DNA of 64,000 nt. Source: Theropithecus gelada. Lineage: Eukaryota > Chordata > Mammalia > Primates > Cercopithecidae. Within the stretch, counting starts at the first letter, position 1. Each line of letters begins with the position of its first letter. The position numbers were made by a program, and so were the translations under genes. Below, in pieces: positions 46,275 through 57,727 of the stretch. Where the stretch lies: the NCBI RefSeq assembly GCF_003255815.1, contig NW_020257756.1, positions 2,356,289 through 2,420,288 on the forward strand, in the 5' to 3' direction. The notes beneath the pieces are model-generated. The model worked only from the letters and a program-made list of their open reading frames with translations. It searched no databases and was not told the origin of the DNA.

Positions 46275-46723
46275 TATGTTAGTTTCTCATGGCTGCCATA
46301 ACAAATTAAAGAAAGCTGGGTGGCCTGAAACAACAGCAATGTATTCTCTCAAAGTTCTGGAGGACAGAAATCTTGGATCAAGGTGTTGGCAGGACCATAC
46401 TTCCTCTGGAGCCTGTAAAGGAGAATCCGTTTTTGCCTTTTCATCTTCCAGTGACCTCAGGCATTCACTGGCTTCCTTGACGTAAGGCTACATCACTCCA
46501 GCCTCTGCCTTCATCTTCTTGTTACCTTTCCTCTATGTGTTTTCTCCTTCTTTGTCTCTTATTAGGACACTTGCATTGGGTTTAGGATCTACCTGGGTAA
46601 TCTAGTTAGATCTTATCTCAAGACTCTTAATTACATCTTCACTTTTTTTTCCAAATAAGGTCACATTCACAGATTCTAGGGGTTTGGATGTCTTTTTGAA
46701 GGTTGTTATCCAATCTACTACAA
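46275..46723 (-). mobile_element. MLT1-like MaLR LTR, antisense
   Basis: 'ttagtttctcatggctgcca', 'ctgaaacaacagcaatgtat', 'ctctcaaagttctggaggac', 'cactccagcctctgccttca', 'ttccaaataaggtcacattc', and an end 'ccaatctactaca'. Complete order and single copy, no internal sequence. Confidence 0.78.
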
Positions 46724-46879
46724 TCCTTAAATAAATGTTTCCTAAGAAATCAAGGTAAAAGTTGTTAGAATGTTTACACAAAATAACTATTGTTTGTGAA
46801 TGGATGATGTATTTTCTAAGAAGTCGTAATTGAGTAGTTTTCTGTGGATTCTGAAGCCCAGATTTTACAAATAATATTT

Positions 46880-47403
46880 CTGGTGGATACTTTCAAAGAT
46901 GGTCACCAATACTTCCTCCCAACAATTTCTCCCTATCCTTGTGGAAGGATGTCCACATCCAAAGGTAGGCTGTATTTTCCTCTCTTTGCACCTGACCTGA
47001 CCTTGTGACTTGCTTGGACCAACAGAATGCAGTGAAGGTGACCTTCTGGATTTCTGAGCCTGGGCCTGGCAACTTCTGCTTCACTTCTTGGGAGCCAGCT
47101 GCTTTGAAAGAAGATTGAGCAAGACAGCTGAAAGATATGTAGAGAGAGAAGCCAAGAGAGTGCCCAGCTATTCCAGTTACACCTACAGACTCACCACATG
47201 TATGAGTGAAGCCATCTTGGACTTTCCAGCTGAGCTCCCAGCTAAAGGCAGCTGCAAGGGTGATCCCAGCTGATGCCATGTGAAACAGAAGAACCATCCA
47301 CCTGAGCCCAGCCAAGGTACCGAATTGAGAAAAATAACAAATTGTTGTTTCAAGTTAGTAAGTTCTGAGGCAGTTTGTCGTGTCACAATAGGTACATAAA
47401 ACA
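46880..47403 (+). mobile_element. Degenerate mammalian LTR, same family as 26.0-26.5 kb
   Basis: 'tgacttgcttggaccaacag', 'gtgcccagctattccagtta', 'gagtgaagccatcttggact', 'ggcagtttgtcgtgtcacaa' and the terminal 'taggtacataaaaca' parallel the 26-kb copy and other old mammalian LTRs. The 140-codon minus frame (46,893-47,315) is antisense to this and not a gene. Confidence 0.55.
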
Positions 47404-47651
47404 ATGCTGTAAATCATGTCATTCAAAAAGTTTTACATGGGCTAAAGGAAATGATAATAAGCACTGTATAAGCAAAAGAGTGTTTGATAGTGGGAATGAA
47501 AGTCTTTAGTGGTTTGCCTTGGACATTGTTCAGGATCTCAAAAGAAAGTATGCACAGGACACAGAGAACGTGAAGCTATGTAGGAGGAAGTATCTCTCAT
47601 CTCTGGCTTTGTTTTTGGAAGTATAGCCTCAGGGGAAGAATACTGTAGACA
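47404..47651. other. Non-repetitive DNA
   Basis: Nothing recognised. Confidence 0.4.
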
Positions 47652-47765
47652 TCATGACTTGGAGTTCTGGTTTTATAATGATATATTGTGCAAACCTGGA
47701 AAGGTCATGCATTGTCTCTGAGCCCCAGTACAGAAACATTTGTGTGGCTTATAATAACCATTACT
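47652..47765 (+). mobile_element. MIR SINE fragment
   Basis: 'gacttggagttctggtttta' and 'tgtctctgagccccagtaca' in sense order. Confidence 0.65.
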
Positions 47766-47769
47766 AATT

Positions 47770-47950
47770 ATGAGGCCCCTGATGCATGCCAGTTCTGCAT
47801 ATGACTATTTTCATAGCAATCCTAATGAGAGTATTATCCTTATTTTCAGACAAGGAAGCACTGGCTCAGAGAGGGTTACGGTTTGCCTCAGATCACACAG
47901 AGATGGGGAAAGAAGGGTGGATATAGGTATTCAAACCCCAGGCAATTAGC
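47770..47950 (-). mobile_element. MIR SINE, antisense
   Basis: 'cccctgatgcatgccagttc', 'agacaaggaagcactggctc', 'cagatcacacagagatgggg'. Opposite orientation to the adjacent MIR. Confidence 0.75.
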
Positions 47951-48202
47951 TCCACCATTGTGCTTTTTCTACTGTGCTGTATCCATGGGCTTACTTCTCC
48001 CCTTTTTGGCTGGAGGCAGGTAACAGCCAGCCATTTGAGCAGGTCATATGGTCAATCACCATTCACTGGGGCACATGGGCAGGGATTCACAGGCATCTGT
48101 AAAATCACCCCAGAATGTCTTCTTACTTTATAGCTTATCCATACATATCTTTCTCCTCTAACTGGTTTTTCAGCATCATTTCTGCTTCTCCCTCTTCCAT
48201 CC
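47951..48202. other. Non-repetitive DNA
   Basis: Nothing recognised. Confidence 0.4.
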
Positions 48203-48304
48203 CTCTGGTGTGTTTGGTTTGAGTTCATAGGTGGGAGTGATGAGGTGGAGGGAGACCTGTGAACAGGGATAAGAAAGTAGAAACACAAGATCCTGAACAG
48301 CTTT
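48203..48304 (+). repeat. Dispersed 102-bp duplicate, copy A
   Basis: About 90% identical, without gaps, to 51,190-51,291. Begins CTCTGGTGTGTTTGGTTT and includes 'gttcataggtgggagtgatg'. The sequences immediately outside the two copies differ. No repeat family recognised. Confidence 0.85.
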
Positions 48305-48565
48305 GGAACTAACTGCTAGAGATTTTTATTCTTTGCAATGTTTCTTTTATCTATCACCCCCTTGAGCTTTCTATCTTTACCCTGGTTTGGCCTGGCACCA
48401 TCTTTAGCAAGGAGCTCCTTATCTAGCTACCCCTCAGTCTCTCCATCATCCTGTTTATCCTTCCCACAGCCACCAGAGTTGTCTTCCTATGCATAAGTTC
48501 GACAATGTCATTTGCTTGTTCAGAAAACTTTCATGGCTTTTCATTGCCTATGGAATAAAGAAAAA
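48305..48565 (+). mobile_element. L2 LINE fragment
   Basis: From about 48,430: 'ctctccatcatcctgtttat', 'tcatttgcttgttcagaaaa', 'ctttcatggcttttcattgc', 'ctatggaataaag' match sense L2. The part before is uncertain. Confidence 0.6.
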
Positions 48566-49130
48566 TATTTTTAAAATGTAGGATGTGAATAACATGTATT
48601 TATGGCTCATAGTAACTATATTTACGAACTGAAATAAACAGAATGTACAAATCACAGCATCCATTTTGTTCTATTCTGTTTCGTTCTGCAGTGTCTGAAG
48701 CTACATATGCCAGAGGCCCCTGGCTTGGGAGGGAGGAGAGCTGTTTTACTCCCAACACAGCTCAGACAAAGCTAACCACGTGAGTTTGTTTATGTTAGCT
48801 TAAGTCCCCCTGTGAGAGGCCAACCCTAGCTTGTGCAGAATCCTATGAAGCATTTCATTTTTTTTTTCTGAAAGAAAGTATTAATGAAATACTTGTTTTG
48901 TGCATTATTGTCATTATTATTATATCCACTCTTGACTAAAAGAGAGTACAAGAAACTATTGCTCACTTGCTTTCTATGTGGGGAGAATGGGCCATCCCTG
49001 CCTCTTTCCTATCTCTCTTTGACTTTGCTATACAAATTCACACTTAATTTAGGATAACACTGGGTTTGATCTAGAATTCACTTCTAACAAATGATGGAAG
49101 TCTTTTGGTAAAGACTCTGTTCAGGAAGTG
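48566..49130. other. Non-repetitive DNA
   Basis: Nothing recognised. Ends at the L1 tail. Confidence 0.4.
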
Positions 49131-50762
49131 TTTTAAAAAATTTTATTTCTTTGTATATTTATTTATTTATATTATACTTTAAGTTCTGGGGTACATGTGC
49201 AGAACGTGCAGGTTTGTTAAATAGGTATGCATGTGCCATGGTGGTTTGCTGCACCCATCAACCCTTCATCTACATTAGGTATTTCTTCTAATGCTATCCC
49301 TTTCTTGGGCCTCACCCCCAACAGGCTTTGTTGTGTGATGTTCCCCTCCCTGTGTCCATGTGTTCTCATTGTTCAACTCTCACTTATAGGTGAGAATATG
49401 TGGTGTTTGGTTTTCTGTTCTTGTGTTACTTTGTTGAGAATGATGGTTTCCAGCTCCATCCATGTCCCTGCAAAGGACATGAGATCACCCTTTTTTATGG
49501 CTGCATACTATTCCATGGTGTATACGTGCCACATTTTCTTTATCCAGTCTATCACTGATGGGCATTTGGATTGGTTCCAAGTCTTTGCTATTGTGAACAG
49601 TGCTGGAATAAACATATATGTGCATGTGTCTTTATAGTAGAATGATTTATAATCCTTTGGTTATATACCCAGTAATGGGATTGCTGAATCAAATGGTATT
49701 TCTGGTTCTAGATCCTTGAGGAATCACCACACTGTTTTCCACAATGGTTGAACTAATTTACACTTCTACCAACAGTGTAAAAGTGTTCCTATTTCTCCAC
49801 ATTCTCTCCAGCATCTGTTGTTTCCTGACTTTTTAATAGTCACCATTCTAACTGGCGTGAGATGGTATCTCATTGTGGTTTTGATTTGCATTTCTCTAAT
49901 GACCAGTGATGATGAGTTTTTTATCATATGTTTATTGGCTGCATAAATGTCTTCTTTTGAAAAGTATCTGTTGATAATCTTTGCCCACTTTTTGATGGGG
50001 TTGTTTGTTTTTTTCTTGTAAATTTGTTTAAGTTCCTTGTAGATTCTGGATACTAGCTCTTTGTCAGATGGACAGATTGCAAAAATTTTCCCCCGTTTGT
50101 AGGTTAACTGTTCACTCTGGTGATAGTTTCTTTTGCTGTGCAGAAGCTCCTTAGTTTAATTAGATCTCATTTGTCAATTTTGGCTTTTGTTGCCATTGCT
50201 TTTGGTGTTTTAGACATGAAGTCCTTGCCCATGCCTATGTCCTGAATGGTATTGCCTTGGTTTTCTTCTAGGGTTTTTATGGTTTTAGGTCTTACATTTA
50301 AATCTTTAATCCATCTTGAGTTAATTTTTGTATAAGTTGTAAGGAAAGGGTCCAGTTTCAGTTTTCTGCATATGGCTAGCCAATTTTCCCAACACCATTT
50401 ATTAAATAGGGAATCCTTTCCCCATTGCTTGTTTTTGTCAGGTTTATTGAAGATCAGATGGTTGTAGATGTGTGGCATTATTTCTGAGGCCTCTATTCTG
50501 TTCCATTGGTCTATGTATCTGTTTTGGTACCAGTACCGTGCTGTTTTGTTACTGTAGCCTTATAGTATAGTTTGAAGTCAGGTAGCGTGATACCTCCAGC
50601 TTTTTTCTTTTTGCTTAGGATTGTCTTTGCTATGTGGGCTCTCTTTTTGGTTTCATATGAAATTTAAAGTAGTTTTTTCTAATTCTGTGAAGAATGTCAA
50701 TGGTAGTTTAATGAGGATAGCATTGAACCTATAAAGCACTTTGGGCAGCATGGCCATTTTCA
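49131..50762 (-). mobile_element. 5'-truncated L1, antisense (3' UTR and end of ORF2)
   Basis: The left end is the L1 3' terminus read backwards ('actttaagttctggggtaca', then 'gtgtgatgttcccctccctg'). The C-terminal ORF2 region follows ('tttccagctccatccatgtc', 'gggattgctgaatcaaatgg', 'ggttgtttgtttttttcttg'), up to about 50,762 ('catggccattttcatggtgt'). Stop codons and shifts break the frame (a 103-codon remnant is at 50,167-50,478, minus). The G-rich 3' UTR block seen at 19.95 kb is replaced by other text here, so this is an older subfamily or diverged copy. Confidence 0.9.
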
Positions 50763-50997
50763 TGGTGTTGGATAAGCTGGTTGTTCCTCAAACATCCCAA
50801 TAGATAAGGGGTATGTTAACCAGAGATGTTCTTGCTCAAACCTTCTCTGGAGCAGGGGTGCCCACGTGGATTTTAGTGGGCTTTCATGCTGGGTAAAAGC
50901 CCCTCCAGTTAGCAGAGAGAAAATTGTTGTCACTAACATCCAAAGATTAACTCTAGGCTGGTGTTGCCATAAAAATATATCAACAATGCTAATAATT
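50763..50997. other. Non-repetitive DNA
   Basis: Nothing recognised. Confidence 0.4.
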
Positions 50998-51133
50998 TTT
51001 GTTTTGAGACAGGATCTCACTCTGTTGCCCAGTGGGGAATACAGTGGCGTGATCCTAGCTCACTGCAGCCTTGAACTCCTAGGCTCAAGCAATCTTCCTC
51101 TCTCAGGTTCTTGGGTGGCTGGGATGACAGGCA
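50998..51133 (-). mobile_element. Alu monomer fragment, antisense
   Basis: 'ttgagacaggatctcactct', 'gttgcccagtggggaataca', 'gcagccttgaactcctaggc', 'ggctgggatgacaggcaac'. One arm only, AluJ or FLAM-like. Confidence 0.7.
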
Positions 51134-51189
51134 ACAAGTCACTTTGATTGTTTAATGTGCAAAGAGAACCTGCCCTGAAAATCCTATTT

Positions 51190-51291
51190 CTCTGGTGTGT
51201 TTGGTTTTAGTTCATAGGTGGGAGTGATGGGGTGGAGGGAGACTTGTGATCAAGGATAAGAAAGAAGAAATACAAGTTGCTGAATAGCTTT
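51190..51291 (+). repeat. Dispersed 102-bp duplicate, copy B
   Basis: Partner of 48,203-48,304 (about 10 mismatches in 102). It lies just past an L1 and an Alu fragment. The spacing between the copies is about 3.0 kb, in the same orientation. Confidence 0.85.
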
Positions 51292-52544
51292 CCATTCAAA
51301 AGCAATGGGTGCAAATGGAACAGAATTTTCGGAGGCTTTATCATCTATTCCAGGTTTCCCCAGACTTTTCAATACCAAGGACCTGTTTCTTAATTGACAC
51401 TTCTCTCACGTACTCAGGCTTTAAGATATTTTGTCTCCAAAATGACTTTATTAAGCAATAAATAATATTTTATTAAATAACAACATGTGATCGTCAATCA
51501 GATGTCTGATGAATGTGAGTTGGTACAATTGTTGCCAAAAGCAGATAAACGTTTTGTTGTTGTTGTTGGCTTGTGCAGATGTATCATTTGATTTTTGTTG
51601 GACTCTCAGAACCATAAAAATACCTAAGGGCTGGCATTTCCACTTTCCCAAATTTCTCTGTGTCCAAGAAACCGTGGTATTTATTACTAGGTTATTTTAT
51701 AATCTTTCTAGATATGAAGTAACTGTCTTAAAATATTAAAAAGGGTTAAGTATACAATCTTGGGTGTTACAAAGTTATTTGATGGACTTATGCTGAACGC
51801 TGGCCAAAGACAACCCAAAGAAAACTGAATTATGTGCACTTAAAACTAATCTGTGCCAACCTGTCAGGAGAAATTTATAATTTGATTTCTAGAAATAGGA
51901 TAAAGGAATGAAGTAAAGTCTAATTCCAGTGTGTAAATTAGGGAAATCAACTTCTTCTAGTTTGCTCCTGAATGAACTGCTTTCTATTTGGCATACTCAA
52001 GAGCGAGGTCTTCCCTTTAATACACATTGTGAAATAATTGCTCTGGTGGAAATCAGAAACATGTAATGTAATGTATTAGTTTTACTCAATGATTCTTGAA
52101 AGGTGATACCTCAATTAACAAATCTTTAGGGAAAGAGGCAGTGTTGAAATAAATATGCTCCAATCTCCTTCATAAATCAAGCCAGATAGTACTGCCTCTA
52201 GGCATTGGCAAGACAAAAAAACAAAACAAAACTGAGCAGAGTGGTTTTAGCCGTGCCCAGATGTAAGCGAACAAGGCTACCCCTTGGCAAATTTATAAAA
52301 TGTTTCAAGGTTCTCTTTCTCCACCTTTTACTTTCTGTTACCCTTTGACAGGCTGCCCTGTTTCTGACTTAAAGAACTCTATACTTTTTTTTTCCGTCAG
52401 AAATTGGTTTTGTATCCATTGTATTTGTTAATACACAGAATGTTAATTTAATGTGAATGAATTTTAATAGATATGGTAAACCAAACCAGTCCTTTGAATT
52501 CAAGCCTTATATAAATACAAGCTTTGTGAATCTTTGGGCTCTGA
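51292..52544. other. Non-repetitive AT-rich DNA
   Basis: A (TTG)n patch at 51,554-51,568 and, near 51,345-51,400, 'ttccccagacttttcaatac' that is faintly DNA-transposon-like. No gene. Confidence 0.4.
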
Positions 52545-52620
52545 GCCGCTGTAGCCCAAGCATCTAGCTCAGTTCCTGGCAGGCAAATCACAGAGGGTAG
52601 TTGAATGAATAATGAAAGAC
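52545..52620 (+). mobile_element. L2 LINE tail
   Basis: 'atctagctcagttcctggca' and 'gtagttgaatgaataatg'. Short relic. Confidence 0.55.
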
Positions 52621-52985
52621 TTGGTTCCTTTGCACCTGAAGGAATCCAAGCTGAAGGAGTGGGAGAGGGAAAGGCTTGGGTGGGGTGGGGAAGCAGGGGA
52701 GGCTTAGTGAAGCCGGTGAATTGAAATCTTAGTAGGTCTCCTCTGAGAATAACCTTGACTTAGTTCCTCCAGGGTATCTGATAGATATGTCAGAAAGGGG
52801 TGGGTTTCTTCCCCTTCTTCCTACACCCCCTTTTTTTGGTCTCTGTAGAAAACAAGGAGGGACTGTGGTTCCTAGGGTCAGAGGTGCTTGTACTTATATA
52901 AATAACTATAAAATAACTTTTATAGTTATTTTGCTCAGCTACCTAACTTGCTGGGTTCAGGGTGAAATGAAAAATGAGATTATTA
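52621..52985. other. Non-repetitive DNA with a short perfect hairpin
   Basis: 52,901-52,913 and 52,918-52,930 are exact complements (AATAACTATAAAA / TTTTATAGTTATT) around a 4-nt loop TAAC. Otherwise nothing recognised. Confidence 0.6.
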
Positions 52986-52989
52986 AGAA

Positions 52990-53660
52990 TTTCATGCTCT
53001 CATACACTGCTGGTTGGAATGCAAAGTGATGTGGACACTTTGGAAAAGAATCCAGCAGTTCCTTAAAAGCTAAACTGAGTTACCATATGATCCAGCAATT
53101 CTGCTCTTAGGTACAGACCTGAGAGAATTGAAAACATATGTTTACATAAAGACCTGTACATGGATGTTCATAATAGCATTATTTATTATAGCCAAAAGTA
53201 CAAACAACCTCATGTCCATTAACTGATGAATGAACAAACACAATGTGGCATAGCTATGCAATGGGATATTGTATACATTGTATCCATACAATGGAATGTT
53301 ATTCAGCAACAAAAAGTAATGAAGTGCCGATACATGCTACAAGGCATATGACGCCTGAAAACATTATGCTAAGTGAGAGAAACCAGATACAAAAGGCCAC
53401 ATATTGTGAGATTACCTTTATATGAGATGCCCCAAATTGGCAAATCTATAGAGGCCTAAAGTAGATTAGTAGTTTCCAGGGTCTGGGGGAATAGTGGAGT
53501 GGGGAGTGACTGCTAATGGGTACAGGATTTCCATCTGGAGCGATGAAAGGGTTCTGAAATAAGATAGTTGCACAACCTTCTGAATATACTAAAAAAAAGA
53601 TGGATTGCACACTTTAAAGGGTGATTTTTATGGTATGTAAGTTATATGTCAATGAAAACA
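52990..53660 (+). mobile_element. Old L1 3' part (L1M-type)
   Basis: Sense L1 ORF2 end and 3' region: 'cactgctggttggaatgcaa', 'ccatatgatccagcaattct', 'ccatacaatggaatgttatt', 'gagagaaaccagatacaaaa', 'ccagggtctgggggaatagt', 'ggtatgtaagttatatgtca'. The reading frame is heavily broken. Confidence 0.85.
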
Positions 53661-54040
53661 TTAAGAATTTCAAGACAGCAGTAGCAGAGCATTAAAGCAA
53701 GCCTTGAGCCCTTCTGAGTTCAAGTCTCTGTGCAATTGTACCAATGCACACTCACGCAGCCGACCCTGCCTTCAGTCTCTTAAGCCCTCCCACCCTTTGC
53801 CTCCTCTCTTCCTAACTCATGTTGCGTATTTTCTTCCACATTTAATGCTGTGTTAACTAACACATGGCATGTAAAGCAGTTGAGGATACAGTGATTGACT
53901 ATCTCAGTTAGCCAGGGATTGAGGGATTTCCCGGAAGGTGGGACTTTCAATGCTAAAACTAGGAAAAATCCCAGGCAAATTGGGAGGAGTTTGTCACTCT
54001 AGTGGTGCATAAACATTATTTTACATAATCATTTCTCCAA
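53661..54040. other. Non-repetitive DNA
   Basis: Nothing recognised. Confidence 0.4.
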
Positions 54041-54245
54041 ATTGAAATCCTGAAGCACATCGCCAGGTTTCTGATTTCTACCAGTGATGATGGGAGTGTG
54101 GTGTGTAGCATTGGTCCTGGGCCCCATAGTTACTTTATTTGTTTGATAGAAATTCAGAATTTCAGGCCCCTCCTGGGCCTACTGAATCAGAACCTACATT
54201 GTAACTAGATCCCCAAGTGACTCACATGTACGTTAAAGATCTGTG
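54041..54245 (+). mobile_element. MER5-type hAT fragment
   Basis: 'tagcattggtcctgggcccc', 'aattcagaatttcaggcccc', 'ctactgaatcagaacctaca'. Sense and degraded at both ends. Confidence 0.65.
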
Positions 54246-54289
54246 CCCTGTGGTGGAGGACAAATGATGGCTGAGCAGAGAGAAGATCA

Positions 54290-54415
54290 GGCTCTGGTGC
54301 CGAATTTGCCACTAGTTGGCTGTGTAAACTCAGACCTTAAGTTGCTTAACCTCTCTGGACCTTAGTGTCTTCATTCATGGAGCACAGAAGTTGGATTCTT
54401 ACAGCTAGTGATTAG
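54290..54415 (+). mobile_element. MIR SINE
   Basis: 'gaatttgccactagttggct', 'gcttaacctctctggacctt'. Sense core clear. Confidence 0.8.
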
Positions 54416-54479
54416 TGAACACATAAATACTTGTTATATGCATCTGGATTTGAATAACCCAGACCTACTTAACTCCTAA

Positions 54480-54640
54480 ATTAGAAAACTCTCCTTTGAT
54501 CATTTACTAGCTTTGTAACTTTGATCAGATGACTTTCAGTTTTCTCATGAGGGGTTATTGTGAAGAATAAGAAAAGTAGCATTTACAAAGCGCCTGGCTC
54601 AGGGTAGACTGTCATTAAATGGTAGTTTTTATTTTTTGTG
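54480..54640 (+). mobile_element. MIR SINE
   Basis: 'catttactagctttgtaact', 'attgtgaagaataagaaaag', 'aaagcgcctggctcagggta'. A second MIR, in tandem with the previous one. Confidence 0.75.
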
Positions 54641-56184
54641 TTACTAAAATCTAAGCTTCTGATAAGACTGTACATTAGAATACATCTTCATGAAAACAAT
54701 TGAATCTGGATATCCTTTTTGTTACTGGAAGAATCCTTGTGTCTGGAGTTGAAGAGCATGTAGACTCTTAGTGTTAGGTGAAAGAATGTATTTGACTCCT
54801 GATTCCTTCTTATTTAGATGATTTTAGCTTGGAGGTTTCCTATAAGTCCAGTCTGCATCTACTCAGCACCTAAATCTTGTCTTAGGATACAGCTATCAGT
54901 TACACGGAAAAATATCAGGAAAAACACCTGCAAACAGGATACATCAATATGGTTTTCATGGTTAAGCAAGCTAAGCTTTGATCTTTGGAAAACACTGGTG
55001 ACTGAAGTTCAGAGCTTGCGGTTTTCTGTGCAGGCTGGATTTTTCCAGTTAACAGAGGCACGTGAACGGTTCTGAATCTATAAGGTCTTTGTTGGATATT
55101 TTTTGTTGTTCTTTGGTTCCAGCACTCCATCAGATTTACATGTGGGAGATATAATTAGCCACAGACTGATTGCAAAGTATCAGCCATAATTTAAAAATGT
55201 GAATTAACATAAAATGGCAAGCATTAAAAGTTAATGCTAACTTGATGCTCATTTACTTTTGCATCCAAATGAGCCTTATTAAGTTACTTAGTCCATCTAA
55301 ACATCAGGGTTTTTTTCTCATATGCCAAGTTGTGATAACAATTTCTTATTGTAAATGCTGATAACACTTTTGAAAAGCGCAGGTTCAGTCTGCTGTTGAT
55401 AATCAATTTTCAGCTTCTTCTGTGACCTGGTTTAAACTGACATCACTGTACCGTTTGGCATCTTAAAGTCCCAAGTACTTTGTAAAGGGCTTTCTAATGG
55501 AAATTATATTTTGACTGTCAAGGCCCTGTGGTTTCCTTCACTGTCAGCACGATCAATAACTTTGGGCAGGTGGATGGAGTGCAGATGGGGATGGAATGTA
55601 TGGAAATGTAGCAGGCCTATGAGATGTGGGCTTAAATAAGCAAATCAAGCCAATTGGCTTAGAATTATGATGGCTGGCTTTCTAATGCATATTCAGGGAA
55701 GGCTGAAAAAATGTATGAAATTTAATTGTACCATAAAGCTGTCACCAGAAAATATATACTGAATATCAAGCAGGGTAACATGTCTTCTGGAGAGTTAATC
55801 TGTGAAAGTTAAAAAAATTCAAAGAATGTGACAGTTGAATAAGTCATAGAAAGAAATAGGTGGTGCTAGGGAACAGTTTTTGGAACAAGAAACAAATCGC
55901 ACAAACTCAAATTTAATGAATGAAGCACATTTGATAGCTTATTGTCCTTAGCAATTTCCCTACTGAATATGTAGAAAAATTTGGGAAAAAAGAGTGTAAA
56001 AAGTGAGGCAATTTTAACATTTTCTATGCCGAAGATTTAAGACAATGTATCCACAATATTTAGATAATCATTAATATTGTAATACTAGATGCTTTAGTAT
56101 TAACGAGTGGAGTTTTGCTACTTTATGGTAAAAACCAATGTTTCTGTAAGCCAGACTGAAAATCCCTGATACTGCATCTAATAG
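54641..56184. other. Long non-repetitive AT-rich region
   Basis: No repeat or gene recognised. The part at about 55,150-55,470 ('gatataattagccacagact', 'aaatgagccttattaagtta') has several TAAT-type cores and no decay-like repeats, and may include conserved non-coding DNA. The open minus frame at 54,915-55,130 has no domain. Confidence 0.35.
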
Positions 56185-56710
56185 AGAGATTGTTTCTCAC
56201 ACTTCACTGTGCATGTGAATCACCTGGGGATCTTAAGGTATAGTTCTTTTGGTATTTTTTTATAGAGGTAAAATTCACATAACATAAAAGTAATCATTAA
56301 CCATTTTAAAGTGCACAACTCCATGGCATTTAATATATTTACAGTGTTGTGCAACCATCACCTCTATTCAGTTCCAAGACATGTTTTTCTTCAAGGAATC
56401 TCTATGTCCATCAAGCAGTCACTCCTCATTCCTCCCTTGCCCTCAGCTCCTGACCACCACCCATCTGCTTTCTGTTGCCATGGATTTGCCTGGCCTTGAT
56501 GCTTCAGATAAATAAAGTCATACAATACGTGACCTTTCATGTTCTGGCTTCTTTCACTAAAATGCAGATTGTGATTCCGAAAGTTTGGGAGCAGAGGCTG
56601 ATTTTCTTGCATTTTTAATTCCCTCCCAGGTGATGCTGCTGCTGCTGGTGTAAAGATCTTGGATAAGGCTGCATCTCCTGGGCGGAGGCACTGCAGTCCA
56701 GTGAGCGTCA
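56185..56710 (+). mobile_element. MER5A-type hAT element split by an antisense L1 fragment
   Basis: MER5A text at 56,188-56,235 ('gtgcatgtgaatcacctggg') resumes at 56,563-56,660 ('tttttaattccctcccaggt'). Between them, 56,236-56,562 is an antisense L1M 3' piece ('ttcacataacataaaagtaa', 'gtgttgtgcaaccatcacct', 'catcaagcagtcactcctca'). Confidence 0.75.
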
Positions 56711-56902
56711 GGGAAGACTGGACCACTGATTCTCTGACTTCTTGTTGAACCACTGATAGGATCAAGTGGACTTGTTGGCTTATTGGTGCTTAGAGATATT
56801 GAGGATCCCCAATAGATCCTTTCCACAGAATTGTGTAAAACTTCAGAACATGTACATTGTCATTTATGCTTTATTTTGTCAAATAATTTTTGCCATCTGT
56901 AT
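56711..56902. other. Short non-repetitive DNA
   Basis: Nothing recognised. Confidence 0.4.
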
Positions 56903-57235
56903 CAGAGTTGGCAAACTGTGGCCTGGGGGTCAAATCCAGCCCACTGACTGTTTTTATAAAGCCTGCCAGCCAAGAATGGCTTTTATTTAAAAAAAAAATG
57001 GTTGAAGAATAATCAAAAGAAGAGTAATATTTTATGGCACATGAGCATTATGTAAAATTTAAATTTCAGTGTTCACAGATAAAGTTTTATTGGAAGACAG
57101 CCAAGTTCATTTGTTTACATATTGTCTATGACTGCTTTCATGATACAATAGCAGAGTTGACGGAGACCATATGGCCCATAAAGCCAAAAATATTTACTGT
57201 CTGGTCCTTTTCAGAAAAAGTTTGCCAACCCCTTA
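56903..57235 (+). mobile_element. hAT-type non-autonomous DNA transposon
   Basis: Starts 'cagagttggcaaactgtggc' and ends 'aaaaagtttgccaacccctt', the imperfect terminal inverted repeats of a MER-type hAT family. The body has 'gataaagttttattggaaga' and 'gcagagttgacggagaccat'. It has about 90 bp of AT-rich insertion relative to the copy at 60.27 kb. No transposase remains. Confidence 0.82.
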
Positions 57236-57478
57236 TGTATATGATGACTTCAACCTGCAAGTACAGAATAAAGACAGTGAGATAACCTGCAAACTCCTCA
57301 TGAAGAGAAAAGGCATGCACTATTAGGCATATAAACCCGAAGTTAAACATTACCAGAAAAAAAAATCAACTCATAGAGATGAGTTTTACAAAGCAGAGCT
57401 TTTAAAGAAGTCCTAATTTCCTAGTCAAAACAAAGAGCTAAAAATCAGATTTCTGCTCTTGACCAAGAATTAAAACCT
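57236..57478. other. Non-repetitive DNA
   Basis: Nothing recognised. Confidence 0.4.
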
Positions 57479-57544
57479 TTCTCTCTTTCTTTCTTTCTTT
57501 CTCTCTCTCTTTCTTTCTTTCTCTTTCTTTTTCTTTCTTTCTTT

Positions 57545-57622
<78 letters not shown>

Positions 57623-57727
57623 TTCCTTCCTTCCTTCCTTCCTTCCTTCCTTCCTTCCTTCCTTCCTTCCTTCCTTCCTTCCTTCTTTTCTTTTCTTTTC
57701 TTTTTCTTTTTCTTTTTCTTTTTTTTG
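57479..57727 (+). repeat. (TTTC)n-(TTCC)n pyrimidine tract
   Basis: About 250 bp consisting only of C and T on the plus strand: irregular CTTT/CT units, then about 20 TTTC units, then about 19 TTCC units, then TTTTC. The purine strand gives long Lys/Glu/Arg open frames that are not genes. It is very likely length-variable, and mirror-repeat parts can form triplex (H-DNA). Confidence 0.97.

Noticed and set aside
46893..47315. 140-codon minus-strand open frame
   Set aside because: Lies antisense in a degenerate LTR.
47652..47950. Two opposed MIRs as a possible hairpin
   Set aside because: They are different parts of MIR with little complementarity.
49227..49637. 136-codon plus-strand open frame
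   Set aside because: It is antisense to the 3' UTR and ORF2 end of an L1.
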